Of a DNA stretch of 64,000 nt, positions 24,011 through 37,600 are shown in pieces. A model generated the notes under the pieces. It ran no database searches, was not told the origin of the DNA, and worked only from the letters and a program-made list of their open reading frames with translations. Within the stretch, counting starts at the first letter, position 1. Each line of letters begins with the position of its first letter. Location of the stretch: the NCBI RefSeq assembly GCF_003590095.1, contig NC_039482.1:14711657-14775656 (forward strand), in the 5' to 3' direction. A program made the translations under genes and the position numbers. This DNA is from Trichoplusia ni (Eukaryota > Arthropoda > Insecta > Lepidoptera > Noctuidae).

Positions 24011-25660
24011 CTCATTGTTGGATTGGCTTTACTTCATACTTTGAATAGATTAAAAAGAGATAAATAGATTTAACTTCGTTCTAGAGGATGACAAGTTATT
24101 GAGTAATCATTTAAGTAACTCAAAATAACAGATAAAAGATAAACAGTTTCATTTGAAGACAAATGTAAGAAACTTCTTGATAGATCTTCTCTTTTCCGCG
24201 AACTTCTTTTTATTAATTTTTCTACACACAAACTTTACTATACTCCACAATACACATGATTGCAATATATTACCCACTATTAGGGTGTCGCAATAACATT
24301 TTGGCTTCAATCTCGTCTCCACCATGATTACTCATAATGTGCCTAATTTTAAGGACAATGACTAAGTGTACCTGCTCGGCCTCGCGTATTATCTAAGTAT
24401 TGCGCAGTTATTGCCGGGGATCTGTCGGAAAAACAACTTTCTGCACGTTTTAAAACTTCGGGCATTTCTGAAATAGTTGGCGAAAGTTATTGTTTTCGAT
24501 ACAATTTGCTGTAGTCAGATAAAAAGTGAAGTTGGTTTTGATTACACTTTCCAAGCGAATATTGAAATAGACTCAATAATTTGTTTTTTTTTCTTGGTAT
24601 TTATGATTGATAATTTAATTCTTACTCGTTTAGTACATAAAACTTATTTCACTTAACATTTCCACGCTTGTACAGCTTGGGAGAACATTAACATGCCGTA
24701 GAGACGGCGGCGACTGTATTTTCTCTTTGTTTCCCAAAGCTGCATTTTTGCATTTTTCATGACAGAGCAGTATTCACGGTTCATCTTGAAAAAAATATTG
24801 CTTACTAAATAAATTTTCTCTTAGTCCATTTGTGCATGCTGTAACTTAAAGTTAAAATTTAATTTGGGAGCTAGTTCTTAAACCTTTATGGATATGTTTG
24901 ACATTCATTTTAGAACACACAGATCTTTTTGCTTGCACGTCTCTGCTTGCCTCCACTTGTGCGATGAGTAATGCTGCGATCTCCAAATTTACCGCCAAAC
25001 AGCGCGTACAAACTTTTATAAGGAAAATATAAAACTCAATCGTAATTTGAACTGCTCTTATGGCCCATAAAGAACCACTCAAACATTTGCGTACAATACA
25101 ATTTTATGAGAGTGCCTTCGAAATATGCATGCATGAAAATCAATGTTTGAACTAAGAAAAAAATACAAACACCGACCGTAACTAACTGCTTTGGGATTTA
25201 AATAATTGGAAATATGCAGGTCGATGTTTTTTTTTGCATATGTACCGACGTACAAAAAAGCATTTGCCTTGAGTTCGTGTAGTATTTTGTACATACCTAA
25301 ACTATGAACGTTTTTATACTTTTTATGAAGTAAGTTTAAGTGTTTAATAGCAACACTCAATGTAAGTTTGTAGCTCATTATACTTAAGAGATGCAACGGA
25401 ATACTCACTTGTGTTAATCGGGATTGCCTGACTAGTTTCGGAGCCACCCAGAATGCTTAGTTGCATTTTTAAGTAAGACTCATCTTCAAGAAAATTACTA
25501 GTTACAATTATAGTTTATTTATTTAAACCAGCTTGAACATGAACTTAATTTAGATTATTTTCTAATATCTATCATTATAATTACCGGCTAATCAAATCAT
25601 TGTAGCTCGGAACTGTTCTAACTGAAGCGTTGTATAAGCCGTCCCTGTCCCTCGACAAAC
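24011..25660. other. AT-rich non-coding stretch
   Basis: Nothing recognised. Minus-strand frames at 24852-25082 and 25079-25447 abut but have no coding features. Confidence 0.4.
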
Positions 25661-25795
25661 ACAAACAATGACTGGTATTACACAATCACGGAACATGGCG
25701 TATTATCGATAGCTTATCAAGCGCAGCGGCCTTGCGGCTATCTGTGCAGCGCTCATCTGTTCACGAGGGCGGCAGAGAGCATGGTGCTGGGAATA
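25661..25795. promoter_or_regulatory. GC islet with DRE site
   Basis: TATCGATA (25704-25711) is the perfect DREF element, followed by GC-rich sequence (gcgcagcggccttgcggc and gagggcggcagagag). This is a housekeeping-type promoter arrangement. No transcript assigned. Confidence 0.35.
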
Positions 25796-27685
25796 TTACG
25801 ATGTTATTAAAGGAAGCGACAAGTAGAAGAAAAATGTCCCAAAAACTCCCTGTAACACTTTTTGTAATTCATAAACTGCCTTGGGTTCGTATTTCGAATT
25901 CTCTATAAAACTTGAATAAGAACTATCTTGCAACATTTGCGTTTATTTTGATGTAGTTATATTTTAGCATGTTCCCCTAAGAAATATTATAATATAGTAT
26001 GATGTAGAAAACAAGCTACATCAAATAAACCAACGCTACTCACGATCGACCTCCAAAATGTTATGATCGATCATCAACTTTCCTAACTTTGACTAAGTTG
26101 AACTTTGAAGACGATCGACTGTCTAAAAATAAGAGGAAAATCTTGGCTTACGAATAGAACCGCAATCGTAAAGAACCACAAACTATAAGAATATGCCAGT
26201 AAATGACCAAATACGGTTGCTCTGCATGCCAGCCGTGCCAGGCGAGATCCAATCTCTCGTTAACTTACAGCAAATATTGGCTATTGGCAATGCTATTGGC
26301 TCAGCTGCGAGCTGCACTGGCTGCGGTCTTACCCCATAAAATCCGTAGCTGCCATAACAGTAAGTGCTCATTTCAACGCTTCCTGCTTCTACAATTAATC
26401 CCAGGCGTTCTGGGAATATAATACTCGAATACGAAAATGGCAATCAGTTTTGAGTCGCCGTTCAATCATATGTGGTCTCTTTAACTTTTGAGAATAATGT
26501 AGCGACGGATTGTTCTAACGTCTCAAAGTAATCTTGCATTTTAATGTTGGGAGGTAGAGTATTTTGAATGTCTTTCGGTACAAAGTCATCCTCTTAGTAC
26601 AAAATCATCTTATTTCTTTATCTATCCATTAGCTAACCCGTATCAATTAAGGCTAATTAGTATAAACTCTACTCATTCGCGCTCATCCGCTGCTGTGTGA
26701 AGGACAAGACACTCATTTGCTTTGTTCGAAAATAGTTTTGTCAACTTTTTTGTTTATTATTGTTATGAAAACTCATTTTCCAATTCGTAACAGGATCATG
26801 CATGATTGTGCCTAGAAGGTGCGCAGATGTACGCAGATGCGTTTATTTTAATCCAGTTTTTGCCATAGCAACAAGAAATGCAATTCAATCCACTTAAAGC
26901 AGAACACGTGATTTTCTTGCTTAAGAAATTTAACTTAAAAACTTCGAAATCAGTCGGACTTCGCGTGTCATCCCAACTGAGCTGTCATTAAGATTCGGTA
27001 CAATAGCATCTGAAAACCAAATGTCACGCAACAAGCAGCCTTACGTGAAAGACGATACGATTTAAATTCGTCTACAGACATAATGTATACTTTCAAGTAA
27101 TGGTCGCAAGCTACAAACGATGGAATCACATGTACATTTATAATGGTGAAATGGCTTTCTCTTGTTAACAATAACTTTTATTTTTTAATTTAGTTAGCTC
27201 ATCTATTGCAAAACGCGGGATCTGTTCACGAATTTTCGTGAGCAATCATATTTTGTTGTCCATTCATTTTTTATTATAGGCTAAGAAGTTTTCGACCAGT
27301 TATGTTTTTTTATGTAAACGGACTGGCGCCGGCGTTTTTTTGATGACGGCCACTAAAACAAACTTTGAAATCATCTACTATTTCCACAGGCTTCAATAAA
27401 ATTTTATTCTACGTTTTGTCTATTTACAAGGTGTTATCTAAGTTATTAGACTAGACATAAGTTTAGTCTATAAATCTTGGTGTATGTAATTCTGATTGCC
27501 TAATACTCTAGCCATTATTATTTAATAGAAACATTACAAAACGCTTTCTAACGAAGTGCCAACTGGGGAACATAATTTAATATAATATCAAGCCGATCGA
27601 AAGGACAAGGGACCGGTGCATTAGCAATAAATAACAAATGCAATTCGAACATTTTCAGTAGCATTCTAAAGATAGCGTTAAATAA
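25796..27685. other. AT-rich non-coding stretch
   Basis: No gene seen. Paired chance frames on both strands at 26183-26443 lie in a slightly GC-richer patch. Confidence 0.4.
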
Positions 27686-27770
27686 ATGCGCCGGCGCAGC
27701 CCGGCTTCCGCATAGACGCGCGCACGCGACGCGCGGAGAGTGAAAGTATGATTTCAAATGGACGTCACCG
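27686..27770. promoter_or_regulatory. CpG islet with Blimp-like site
   Basis: Dense CpG (gcgcgcacgcgacgcgcgg) ending in CGCGGAGAGTGAAAGT (27732-27747). That 16-mer occurs again, on the opposite strand, at 45345-45360. Confidence 0.4.
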
Positions 27771-29367
27771 CGATTACGTCGATGTTAACTTTTTAATATC
27801 TTAGAACATTCTACTGGTTTATTGTATGCAGTTTAATACATAATAAGATTAGTTGTGATTATTTAAATCTTAAGATTATCATATTTTTTAGTTATAGCGG
27901 ACTCTCCTTTTACAAATATCTATAAGTGTATATGAACAAAAACGATTACGAATGGTAAAGCAGTTGGTTCATGTGGAGTTTGAATTTTCGTTATCATACC
28001 ACTTATCAATACACAGAATTCATAATGGGCTCAGTCCAGTGGGCGACTATTTTTAAATCCACGTGCGGCACTTACCAAATCTGAAACATATACATGCCAG
28101 GGCTCAGCCGAGAATGGCATCGAAACTATGATGATAAAGGCATTTTTATGACAGAAGTTTCCAAAAATACTGTTTGAATTTTCCCAGCGACTACCGTGTA
28201 GGTTTTATTTGAATGGCGACGGGTTCAACGGCCTGATGATGAACATTAAACTTTTATTCAGTGAATCCCATGAGCTATTAATAAACGTTTCCTCGACAGC
28301 CGGAAGAGATTTGAGCAAAACATACGCTGATTTTGTGTACTGAATAATTTATGAGTGATTGTCGTTCTTGATGAACTGTTTGTATTGTGTAACGTTATAT
28401 TTTTGTAGATTTTGGGAAAATGGAACAGACTTGGTGAGGTTTTGTTTAACGTTCGGGTGATTTCTATAAAAAAAATCTAGTCCCTATAGGTGATGCTTTC
28501 TCGTATCTCAACTTTATTGAAACTTCGAATTATATTCAAACTCCTTCAGATTACATTATGGGACAGACATATTTAGCACAGTACTGACTAGTACCAAGCA
28601 GTGGGAGAAGTAAAGAGCAATTTTGACTTCTAAATCATTGAAAACAGTTAATTAATATCTCTACAATAAAACAAAATAATATCGGCGCGTTGCTATTGTT
28701 TTAGATTCCCACATGAATATTCATCAGATTGTTATACTAGTGTTATAATAAATGAATACTTGTCTTAACTAATGTCAGTACAATTGGTTGTTTGTTTGGG
28801 CGGGGGTAACGAACTAAGTATTTTTACTGGCTGCTATCACGCCGAACTGTGACCCCGGCTAGAAACAACTCGACAACCGAGATTAACACTCCATGTAGAA
28901 AGAAAACTGTTACGCGACTTCCTTTATATCTATATTGTTTTTTTATGTGTAAGGCCCTTTTTAAGGTATTTTCGAAACGTTGCAATACTGACTCTATTTG
29001 CACGGTACCAAGATTTTATTTTCTTTGACGTATGACGTAAATTTGACAAAAAAATTAGATGTTAGTTCCTTTTTAAATTTGTTTTTTCTTTGCAGTTTCA
29101 ACAACCTAATTAACAGTTGTTCAATTACGAATGCTGTATTAAATGCACGCCTGATTATGGTCACGTAGTTAAAACACGCGTCATATTAATTTTATAATTG
29201 TTTAAGGCCTATTTGAGGCCAATTACTTCTGTAAAAAACAATAAATTAAAACATCGAAGGTTTTGTCATTCGATGCGTGTGCGCATAATTAAATACCTTT
29301 CACTTGCGACTACAGTCAATTTACACTTTTAATTTCAAATGAAACACAACACAATGTTGTAACTGTT
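27771..29367. other. AT-rich non-coding stretch
   Basis: Nothing recognised. Confidence 0.4.
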
Positions 29368-29640
29368 TTATAGCAAATGACGACACAAATTAGTACATTT
29401 ATTAATACTTTTCTGCTTCATTTGACCTTCGTATAAAATCATCAACAGCTCGTAATTTCTTTTTTTACCGCGTGTAATAAAATAAATAAATTCGGACAAT
29501 CCTAATTCTAATCTAACAGCGTCAAGGCTTGCGAATTTTTCTCCAATACATTCGTTTCCTTGACACACATTACGTTGATGCGCCCGCGCAGCTACTCGCG
29601 TAAAAAAGGCCGCTAGTTTTATAACTAGCCTTTGAATCAT
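29368..29640 (-). CDS. Possible 90-codon small protein, unrecognised
   Basis: ATG start at 29640. The frame has balanced composition and a basic, hydrophobic N-terminus (MIQRLVIKLAAFFTRVAARA) that resembles a mitochondrial presequence, then two Cys around residues 26-31. No known family, no poly(A) signal right after the stop, no splice sites. Frames of this size are expected by chance, so this is weak. Confidence 0.15.
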   Translation of the reverse strand: MIQRLVIKLAAFFTRVAARAHQRNVCQGNECIGEKFASLDAVRLELGLSEFIYFITRGKKRNYELLMILYEGQMKQKSINKCTNLCRHLL

Positions 29641-30029
29641 TGTCTGATAAATTCTTGGGTTTTAACAACTGCTGAGAGGATGCTTACAAAATAATGAGAT
29701 ATGATTTATTAAAATAGGAAAGATAGAAATATAGATGACAGACTTTGTGAAGCGAAACAGATTGTTAAGATTATGTTATATTTGTTGGTTATTCAGAGCT
29801 TCTTTTTTTAAGATTTATTTCAGTGATAGATCAGTATGTTTAACACTAGACACAGACACATCAATTTTAACTAACGCAACTCATTGTATACAATTTCTTG
29901 GTAGAGAACATTGTAGCCAAAACTAATGAAAACAAACAGTAACTCTGTTATTTATAACTGGAATTTTATTACTATCTGTAACTCTTTCTCTGCATCTCTA
30001 TGTGTTTTACAGGTCGCAAAGATAGTATG

Positions 30030-30117
30030 GTTGCCATGGCGACAGATCCCGACCTTGGCGCCAAAATGACCCAATTACATCGCTACTATTTCGCATACGA
30101 CCGGGAGTTGGCGCCAA
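30030..30117. promoter_or_regulatory. RFX X-box and paired E2F palindromes
   Basis: GTTGCCATGGCGAC (30030-30043) is one base from the canonical X-box. TTGGCGCCAAAA (30055-30066) and TTGGCGCCAA (30108-30117) are palindromic E2F-type sites 53 bp apart. The block is a small GC-rich island. Likely a promoter or enhancer; no transcript assigned. Confidence 0.4.
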
Positions 30118-30129
30118 TTTGTATTATTG

Positions 30130-31500
30130 TTTTTTTTTGCGATTAATGTCGGTATTCAGGGCGCAGGGTCGAATCTTTAATATTTTGTGCCCTGATTTTA
30201 TTTTTTGTTTGTCATTACAACCAAGGTTGTAGGTAGTCTGTCGCGCTTGTCGCTAAAAAATCGTTTCAAAGTTCTTAGTCGCAAAATGATATATGATAGC
30301 TGGGTAGTTAATGAATGATATAAATAATCACTTTGCATCAAATCTGTGTTCTCTCAATGACCGTGAACAACAACACCCTCTCAGGTGGAGGGCCAAGCCC
30401 CAGTATCTTATAGATATAGAGTTGATAAACTATCAAAGATACCGTTGTATGACACAGGAATTCCACTCATAAATTAGCGATTACGATACGATCTGATAGT
30501 GTTGATCACGAGCCACATCTATGCCGAACCGGTGATGGAAACTTAGACGACACAACTCATGCTAAAACTCCACAGGACACAGGAGCCAAATAATCCACCG
30601 TTCAAAACGTAGTAAACCGCTAAAAACTTAAAAAGTCCCGTAAAGAAAAGGTTAAATCTTGTTTTACTGTTACTATTGTTGTTGCCCAATATTTTACTCC
30701 CCATCCAAAGGGTTGTCAATACTCGCCCGCTATTTATGGCATCTTTTACGACCACCGTAAACTTGTTGTAACAAATTATTGTATTTGTTACGTTACGACA
30801 TCCAAACATAACAAAGTTAAAAAAGTTATTTTTCAATCAATACTCCATCGTAAAGGGTTTGTTTTATGATCTGTGGACAGAATAAAATAATGGTAAGTTT
30901 TATTGGCTGTATGTCATTGCTGTGCTCGTAAAAAGTAAAAAAAAAGAACTACTTTCGAAATTGGAAGGAGGGAATTTTGTGTGCGTGCAACGTAGGTAAT
31001 TTGTTTTGTTAAATTCATATTTAAATAAAGAGGTTCTGATGTTTTAAAATAAATGTCTGACGTATCTTTTGAGAATAGTTTTAACAATCGCGTAATTTCC
31101 TATTTTAAAATTATTCAAGTTGTTGAGATCTTAAATCATAATTTATTTTATTTTATTACACATCTTTGGTGAATTCGTTAAACCGCGTCAGTTTATTGTG
31201 TGTTTATGTTATTATTTATGAATGTGCTGACAAAAACTATTCGCAATAAATAGAGTAGTTCAGTAGAAACATTTGCAAAGTGCTTTAAATTTGAGCCACT
31301 TATACCACTGAATATTTGTTTTGGCAATAATTCATGGTACTTGCACTTTTTTTCAGTAATGGCAGTATTTTTAGAAACTCAGTCAGTTGTAGATAAACTA
31401 TTCTTTTAAAAACTCCGAACATCAACTGTGTTTGTACTTTTTCGTTAGTTGGTGTTTTGGTAAAAATAAAGCAACCGCAGGGAAAGTAGTAACACTGTTA
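30130..31500. other. AT-rich non-coding stretch
   Basis: Nothing recognised. A good acceptor (cactttttttcag at about 31356) has no matching coding exon behind it. Confidence 0.4.
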
Positions 31501-31529
31501 CGCATTCGCTGACACAATAAAAACAAACG

Positions 31530-31795
31530 TCAGTCGATACGCACTAAACGCTCGCCTTCACTCGTCAACCTTCGGCGATTTTCGGCAGCCATCGGCGCAA
31601 AAATGTCGCGATGCGCAAACCACGATAACTAGATCCGTGCATCTCCCCGCATGTGCTGGCGGGCTGGTGACGAGGGGGGGTGCGCTACACTATCTCGGGG
31701 GTCACGTTTCGGCGGCCCGCGGACGTCCGCGCCTGTGTCGCCGGCCTTGGCCTAGTTTGATAGTGGCTCTAGCCCGCGCCTCGCAGCTGTTATAC
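31530..31795. other. CpG-rich islet
   Basis: GC-rich, with a TCAGTC initiator-like string (about 31532, no DPE at +28), a G7 run near 31674 and cggcccgcggacgtccgcg (31711-31729). Promoter-like composition; strand and transcript unknown. A perfect CRE (TGACGTCA, 31871-31878) lies just beyond. Confidence 0.35.
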
Positions 31796-34400
31796 AGATA
31801 GCTTTGATAATTCACTTCCTAATGGAGTTTTTGTCTGTTATCTACATAGATTAAATTCTCTGCATGGTCCTGACGTCATCGCTCATACGTTAGCCTGTCG
31901 TTTGATAGACTATCACGTGATGACTAATCTGAGCTCTTTACGTTGCTTAAAAATCTACTGTTCCGTACCCATCGTCATACTTTTCTGCTCAATAACGCTA
32001 ACTCTGTAGCTACCTTACTTACTCACTAAAAGCGAAGGTTACATAAAAGTTCTGACCATTCGATCGCAGTTTTGGCAGGTGCTTTTAAACCGGTACAAGT
32101 TCTGACTATTTACCCTGAAAGAGCCTATAACAAACCGCACTTAGAATAATGCCTGTCATCATAAACAACCTGCCTAAATCGGCTTTACCTTTATTACATA
32201 TAAGTGCAGCTTTAAAACATAACTGCCAAGGTCCGCGCGCTCTCTCTCGGCTGGCTACATCTGTCTCTCTCTGACATTCTGTTCGTTGTTTCACCATTCG
32301 TCACTGTTAAAACCATTCATTCATTAATTGAGTGTGCAATGAATTTGGGGGACATCCATGACCTACTTTATCATATAGAGTAGCTATGGCTTTTTAAAAC
32401 CATTAAACCGCCATGTGTGGCATTAAAAAGAGCGCGTGAGGTTAATAAAAATATCTTTCGAAGAATGTGACAAAGGGGATTTTACAAAACCTTTTCCTTT
32501 GCAGATTTTGTTCACTTTTTTCTTGAAGTAATTTAAACAATGAAGGTTGTATCTATAATTTCAAACAGTGAAACATGTTGTAATAGTGATGATTATTGCT
32601 AGACCATTGATTTATGATTCTGCTTCTATTTCATATTATTAGACCAATCGAAAGCAGACCCAAGTAAGATTTATAGTTATTTAATTTAGTTTTAATAACC
32701 AAGTTTGAACTTTAGCATATTAATTAATGAATTAAGGATGTGCACGAAATATTGGCTAACTCTTTGAAGGAGAATCAGTAATTAAACAGACTGTTTACAA
32801 CGGATAGCACTAAAGAATCGTTATTAATAAATATCATGTATTAATAAAAAAAAAACATTAAAATAGATCTGTGTACTATTTTCTCTCTCTTGAGCAATGT
32901 TAAAAATAATTTCCTGGTAACAAAATGGGACCTTGATATTAAATAAACTGCACCTATTGTGCTATGATTAATTAACCAGTTTCCTTATTTCATAATCATT
33001 ACAGTTTAACTATAGATTTGCTCCACCAAGGGCAAGTTCAACTATAGACAATCATAGAATTATTGCCGCCATAGACTACGATATAAAAACTTTTTCACTT
33101 GGAATTGCAAATGCCCCAAATTAAAAACAATCAAAGCATGTATTTGGCGAGAGTAAAAGTATTTTTTTTGGATCGTAGTTGTTTTCATTTAAGCACATAT
33201 TAAGAGAGACGTGAGTTATTCTAAAAATATTGGCACGCCACCCACTTGTCACACACATTGTATTGGTTGAAAACACTCGCATTAAATTACATAATGATGC
33301 AGTCATTACGTAATTGTCATTAAAACGTCAGCGTCAAATATCGGAGCAACTAAGTAAATCGTCTCGTTATGGTCTATGCCCACTGCCATAACATTACTCC
33401 CATTAGGCATCCCTAGGAGCCACTCAAGCCTATCGAGTATTTTCTTTTGTGCTCACTCTGCAATTAAAATGTCTTCGCCTACAATTAGTTTGTACAATCA
33501 CAGGTACAACGATCAAATTACTCATAGTTTAAGCATTTGGCAGCGATATCAGTAATATTAGTCCATAAACATGCCGGGAATCCACGGAGGCAGTGGCAGC
33601 GCCCCACTCGGTCACCCACACGCTGCGTGTGCGCCGCCGGCCTTACGTACAATACGTCTACATTCAACAACCTTGATCTCTACCTATTACTGAAAAATGT
33701 TGCATTAAAAACACCCAACTTATTGTCTTGCATTACACGCCGAGCCCACGCAATTAATAACTCTAAGTTAATAGGAATAGAGCCCAAATTTGTATGTAAT
33801 TATACGTTTTCGTGGACCTTGACGGCTGGCCTTGCCTCTATCTGGCGTCCGCTCTTTCCGCCTTCGCCGAATCAATTTAAACATTATTATTTTTATTGAG
33901 TTATTTAAAAATACCTTTGTTATGTTTTCTATGTTTGTAGGTTGTATTAGACCTGGTCAACTATGCATAAAAAATGTTTATTTTTGTATATGTATCGAAA
34001 TAAAATTCAAATCAATTAAAATGTCAAGAATCGGATTTAATATTTATCGATATTAGAATTCGGTGTAACTTTGTGTTCAAGGTACTGAATCTGAATAATG
34101 AATCGAGCTAGTTGTAAATACAGACCGTTTAGAGTAGGTAGGTGCAGTAGTTCGGGAGTCTCGGTCCTCCATCAAGCTGTCATTGAGTGTCACTCGACAC
34201 TTGCGCCACAATCCCATAGCCGCCGTATTAAGGTCATCTATATATACCGACCTACTAAAACAACCTATTTAGTAAACGAAAAAAAGGCCGAAATTTTGTG
34301 GACGAAATGTGCTCGCGCGCACACACGGCCGTAGCCGTACGTAATCACTAAAAGTGTGTCATGATCACTGGGTTAAGTTTAAACGTTTCAACTGAAGGTT
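31796..34400. other. Mostly AT-rich non-coding stretch
   Basis: No gene recognised. It contains a GC patch at 33590-33655 and a DRE TATCGATA at 34045-34052. Confidence 0.4.
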
Positions 34401-34404
34401 TTTG

Positions 34405-34647
34405 TTCCGCGGCGCGGCGGCGGCGGCGGAGCGGCGAGGCGGCGGCAGCGTCACCACCATGCCGCGCCTTAAGGTCAAGTTTTCGCAACATCGCACCATC
34501 GTGCAAATTGTCTTCATTGACTACCGAACTAAGTGTCAAAATCAAGGTCCTATTCGATCTATTAAAGGTTGCATCGATGTAGGTTACGTCGGCCAATCGG
34601 TTCTCGAGATTTTACTACTTAGGAGTAAATGGGGCGATCAAAAGTAG
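34405..34647 (+). CDS. GC-rich triplet repeat followed by a 62-codon frame
   Basis: A cggcgg/ggcggc-type triplet repeat (34410-34450) is followed by caccaccATGccg, a strong start context, at 34459. The frame (MPRLKVKFSQHR..., TAG at 34645-34647) is basic and not recognised. On the minus strand the triplets would encode an Ala/Arg run. It may be a leader with a short ORF, or non-coding. Confidence 0.2.
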   Translation, partial: FRGAAAAAERRGGGSVTTMPRLKVKFSQHRTIVQIVFIDYRTKCQNQGPIRSIKGCIDVGYVGQSVLEILLLRSKWGDQK

Positions 34648-34649
34648 GT

Positions 34650-37600
34650 TGTCGTAAAAATAAAGAAGTGTAAATCTTAACGAGAACACCTGCTGGCGGA
34701 TTGCGAATTTTATTATAAATCGTTTCTACTTATAAATATGTAGTGAGGCTTATTATTTCCATTCCCCTGGCCAGGGTTATCAATAGCTGTGTACTCTTGT
34801 TTGGTGCCTTTTTTCGCTGTGTTCAGTATATTTCGGTGTCATTATATTACCTCGAGTGCCTCGTGATAACGCCCCCGCGTGGTTGGCGCCTCTGATATTT
34901 TTGTCCGGGAAAACGGATTGGGATTATGAGTTATTTTCGTGCTTCCACAACTAGCGGAAAAAAAACTTTTGATTCGGAATCACGGATTACGCACGGTGTA
35001 GTAAATTTTTGGCACAATTTTTGATGCGCAGTTAATGTCAGACTTAATTTATTGGGATCAGCCTTTTTGAACTATGTCGAGCAAAGATATTTGTCATTTT
35101 CATTCTTTTATACTTTGAATTTCTTCGCAAATACTTCAACTCTTATTTGCGATCTTTTTTATTCAGTTCTGCTAACATTTTATTGATACCTATCGGCTCC
35201 ATAGTTTTCTCGATCCTACTAATTCAAAACCTCGCACGTGTTAAGTTAACGGAGCGAACCTTGTAATATAATTCGAGGTGGCGTTTTAAGGTGCATCCAA
35301 GTCACGCGCTACAATAATACTGTAATTAGGATTATATCGAGCTGGTCTAGAGGCCAATACGCTAAGTAGCACTAATTACTCATTATTGTAAAATGAGGCT
35401 GATTGTAAATTTAGAGCAAATAATACTTAAAAAGTATGCTGTCCTGGTGGTTTACTGACCAAATTGGTTCTTAAGGCAATCAGAATTGGGGATTTTGTTA
35501 TGGTTTTTCTGAAAAATATTAAATGATGTTATTGCCAAAAGGCTCTTCCTATTACTAAATGTTATAGAGATACTGCAAAAAGGAACCAGGGCCCACAGTG
35601 CTAATGCACTTAAATGTTAACAAAGCTTAGTTGGTAAAATAACAAAAGCAGCAAAAAACATATAACAGACGTAAATTAACGTTTAAAATGTCTCCATAAA
35701 CAAAACATTTAAACAAAGATGACACGAATTAGTCAGACTTGCTATGAACCTGCTGCACTTGCAAAAAGTATAATGTAATTTAGGGCGCATTGCGACAGTC
35801 GCTGCGTCTGCGCATACGGTCGTTTTGATTTAAAACAATAACTGGCGCGTTGCACAATACGCCCTAGATACTGACTGCTAATGTATTTATATGATTAATT
35901 AATAATACATTTGTTGTTTCGATCTTTAAATTTTATTTAAAAGTAAAAGTTTTGTGTTTTCTTGGATGGTCGTTTGCGTTGTTAAGCTATTTTTTTTTCA
36001 GAAAACAGTTGCCAGTGTATTCTATTTTTAAATAAAAAAGAAAACAATCACTTGTTCTGTATTTTTAAGTCTATGAGAATCATTTTTGAAAAAAGGAGGG
36101 CGCAATGAGAAAGATCCTAGTTATCTGTCAAATATGAGTAATGGAATGGTTAACGCATGAAACATATATGTATTATCTGTTTCGAAAGGCCTTGGTCTAA
36201 TTTGGCGATGCCGGCAGATAATATAATTGCTTGTCCTAATTCCCTTGAATGCTCGCGTTATGTCTTTATTGAGGTTTTCCAATGTAGACTAATTGCTGAG
36301 TGGTTCGCCGAAGAGGCTACGGGAGCTTGTGAATGTTTGATTGTCTGTTGTCATTGTAGAGACATCTTATTGCTTTAGGAACAAAGAAAATGCTTAAGTT
36401 TTATTAAAAAGAGAACAGTATTCTTCTAGAGAAGAATAGAGGCGAAAGGTTGTGACTACTTAGGTATGTTTAATTTGATATTCTGTATATTGGCGCGTCG
36501 AGTAATGGTGGGCAACACTATTCTTTATCCAGGGTATTTTTAAACAAATCGATTTCAAAACACTTTGATAAAAAAAGAAAGTACAGGATGGAAAATCATC
36601 TAATGGGTTTATAATTTGTAACTAACGTGCTTTAGTTATTTCTAGTATTAACAGTATATCTGATGACGTTATCGAAACATGCATAGCTTGAACACTCGCA
36701 TAATGCTTGCAAGTTATTTAGTATAACAGGTCAGTAGAGCACGCTCATCAGCTATTTGTCAGATCACAAGTAATGTTGCGAAATACATCATTTTAATTTT
36801 TATAAAATTGTCAGAAATTAAAAAAAATGTGTCGTTTTGACTGTTAAACGATAAAAGAGGAAGAGACATTTAAAACTTCAATCAAATAATTCTCTTTGTG
36901 TTGCCTTATGCATATTTTCATAAAGATGATTTAATAGTAAGTTATCGAGGAAAGTATGTACGACGTTTTTTGTATTATTTATTTATTTAGGTATTTTAAT
37001 GATATGGCATAAAAATATTTAAGTGATTAATGCAAGATTATATCTATAGCCTTGCTTGTATTTTTTAAATATACAGATATTTAAAAATAACATGTGTTCA
37101 GGTGAATTTGTGTATTTATGCATTGTATTCCTTTCTCAGCTTACGAAATATTCAATATTTAATAGTGACAAATATGAACAACATTTTTGTAGTGGAATTT
37201 ACGATTTTTTCCTCAAAAAGTGATATTTAAATTATTATTGATTTTGAAAACAATTGGTACAAGTAACAGTTTGGAGAGATCTAGATTTTCCCACGCTAAT
37301 ATAAACAGCCCTTTCATCACTGAAGGAAATATCAAACAGCGTTTTGATCACGACGCACGCGCACGGAATCCGGTAGTTATCACTGCATCATTCAGTCAGA
37401 CAGAGACGGATGGATGCGGGTTGCGGCGCGCGCGAGCGAGAGCCCAGCAAGGTTACCGTCAGGGCCGGGCATCACGAGCCGTCGATGCAAGTACTATCTA
37501 CAGTTTATCTATAAATCGTGTTAATGACATTACAAATTGGGTTTCAGGGAACTTCTCGAGGCTACCACTATCTCAAACTGGTATTTATTTTTACTTATGC

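Noticed and set aside
31345..31410. Exon after acceptor cactttttttcag with ATG and 16 codons
   Set aside because: Frame stops at once and no donor follows.
36157..36378. Cys-rich 73-codon frame as a RING-type domain
   Set aside because: CxxC pairs are present, but spacing does not fit RING, PHD or other finger patterns, and there is no gene context.
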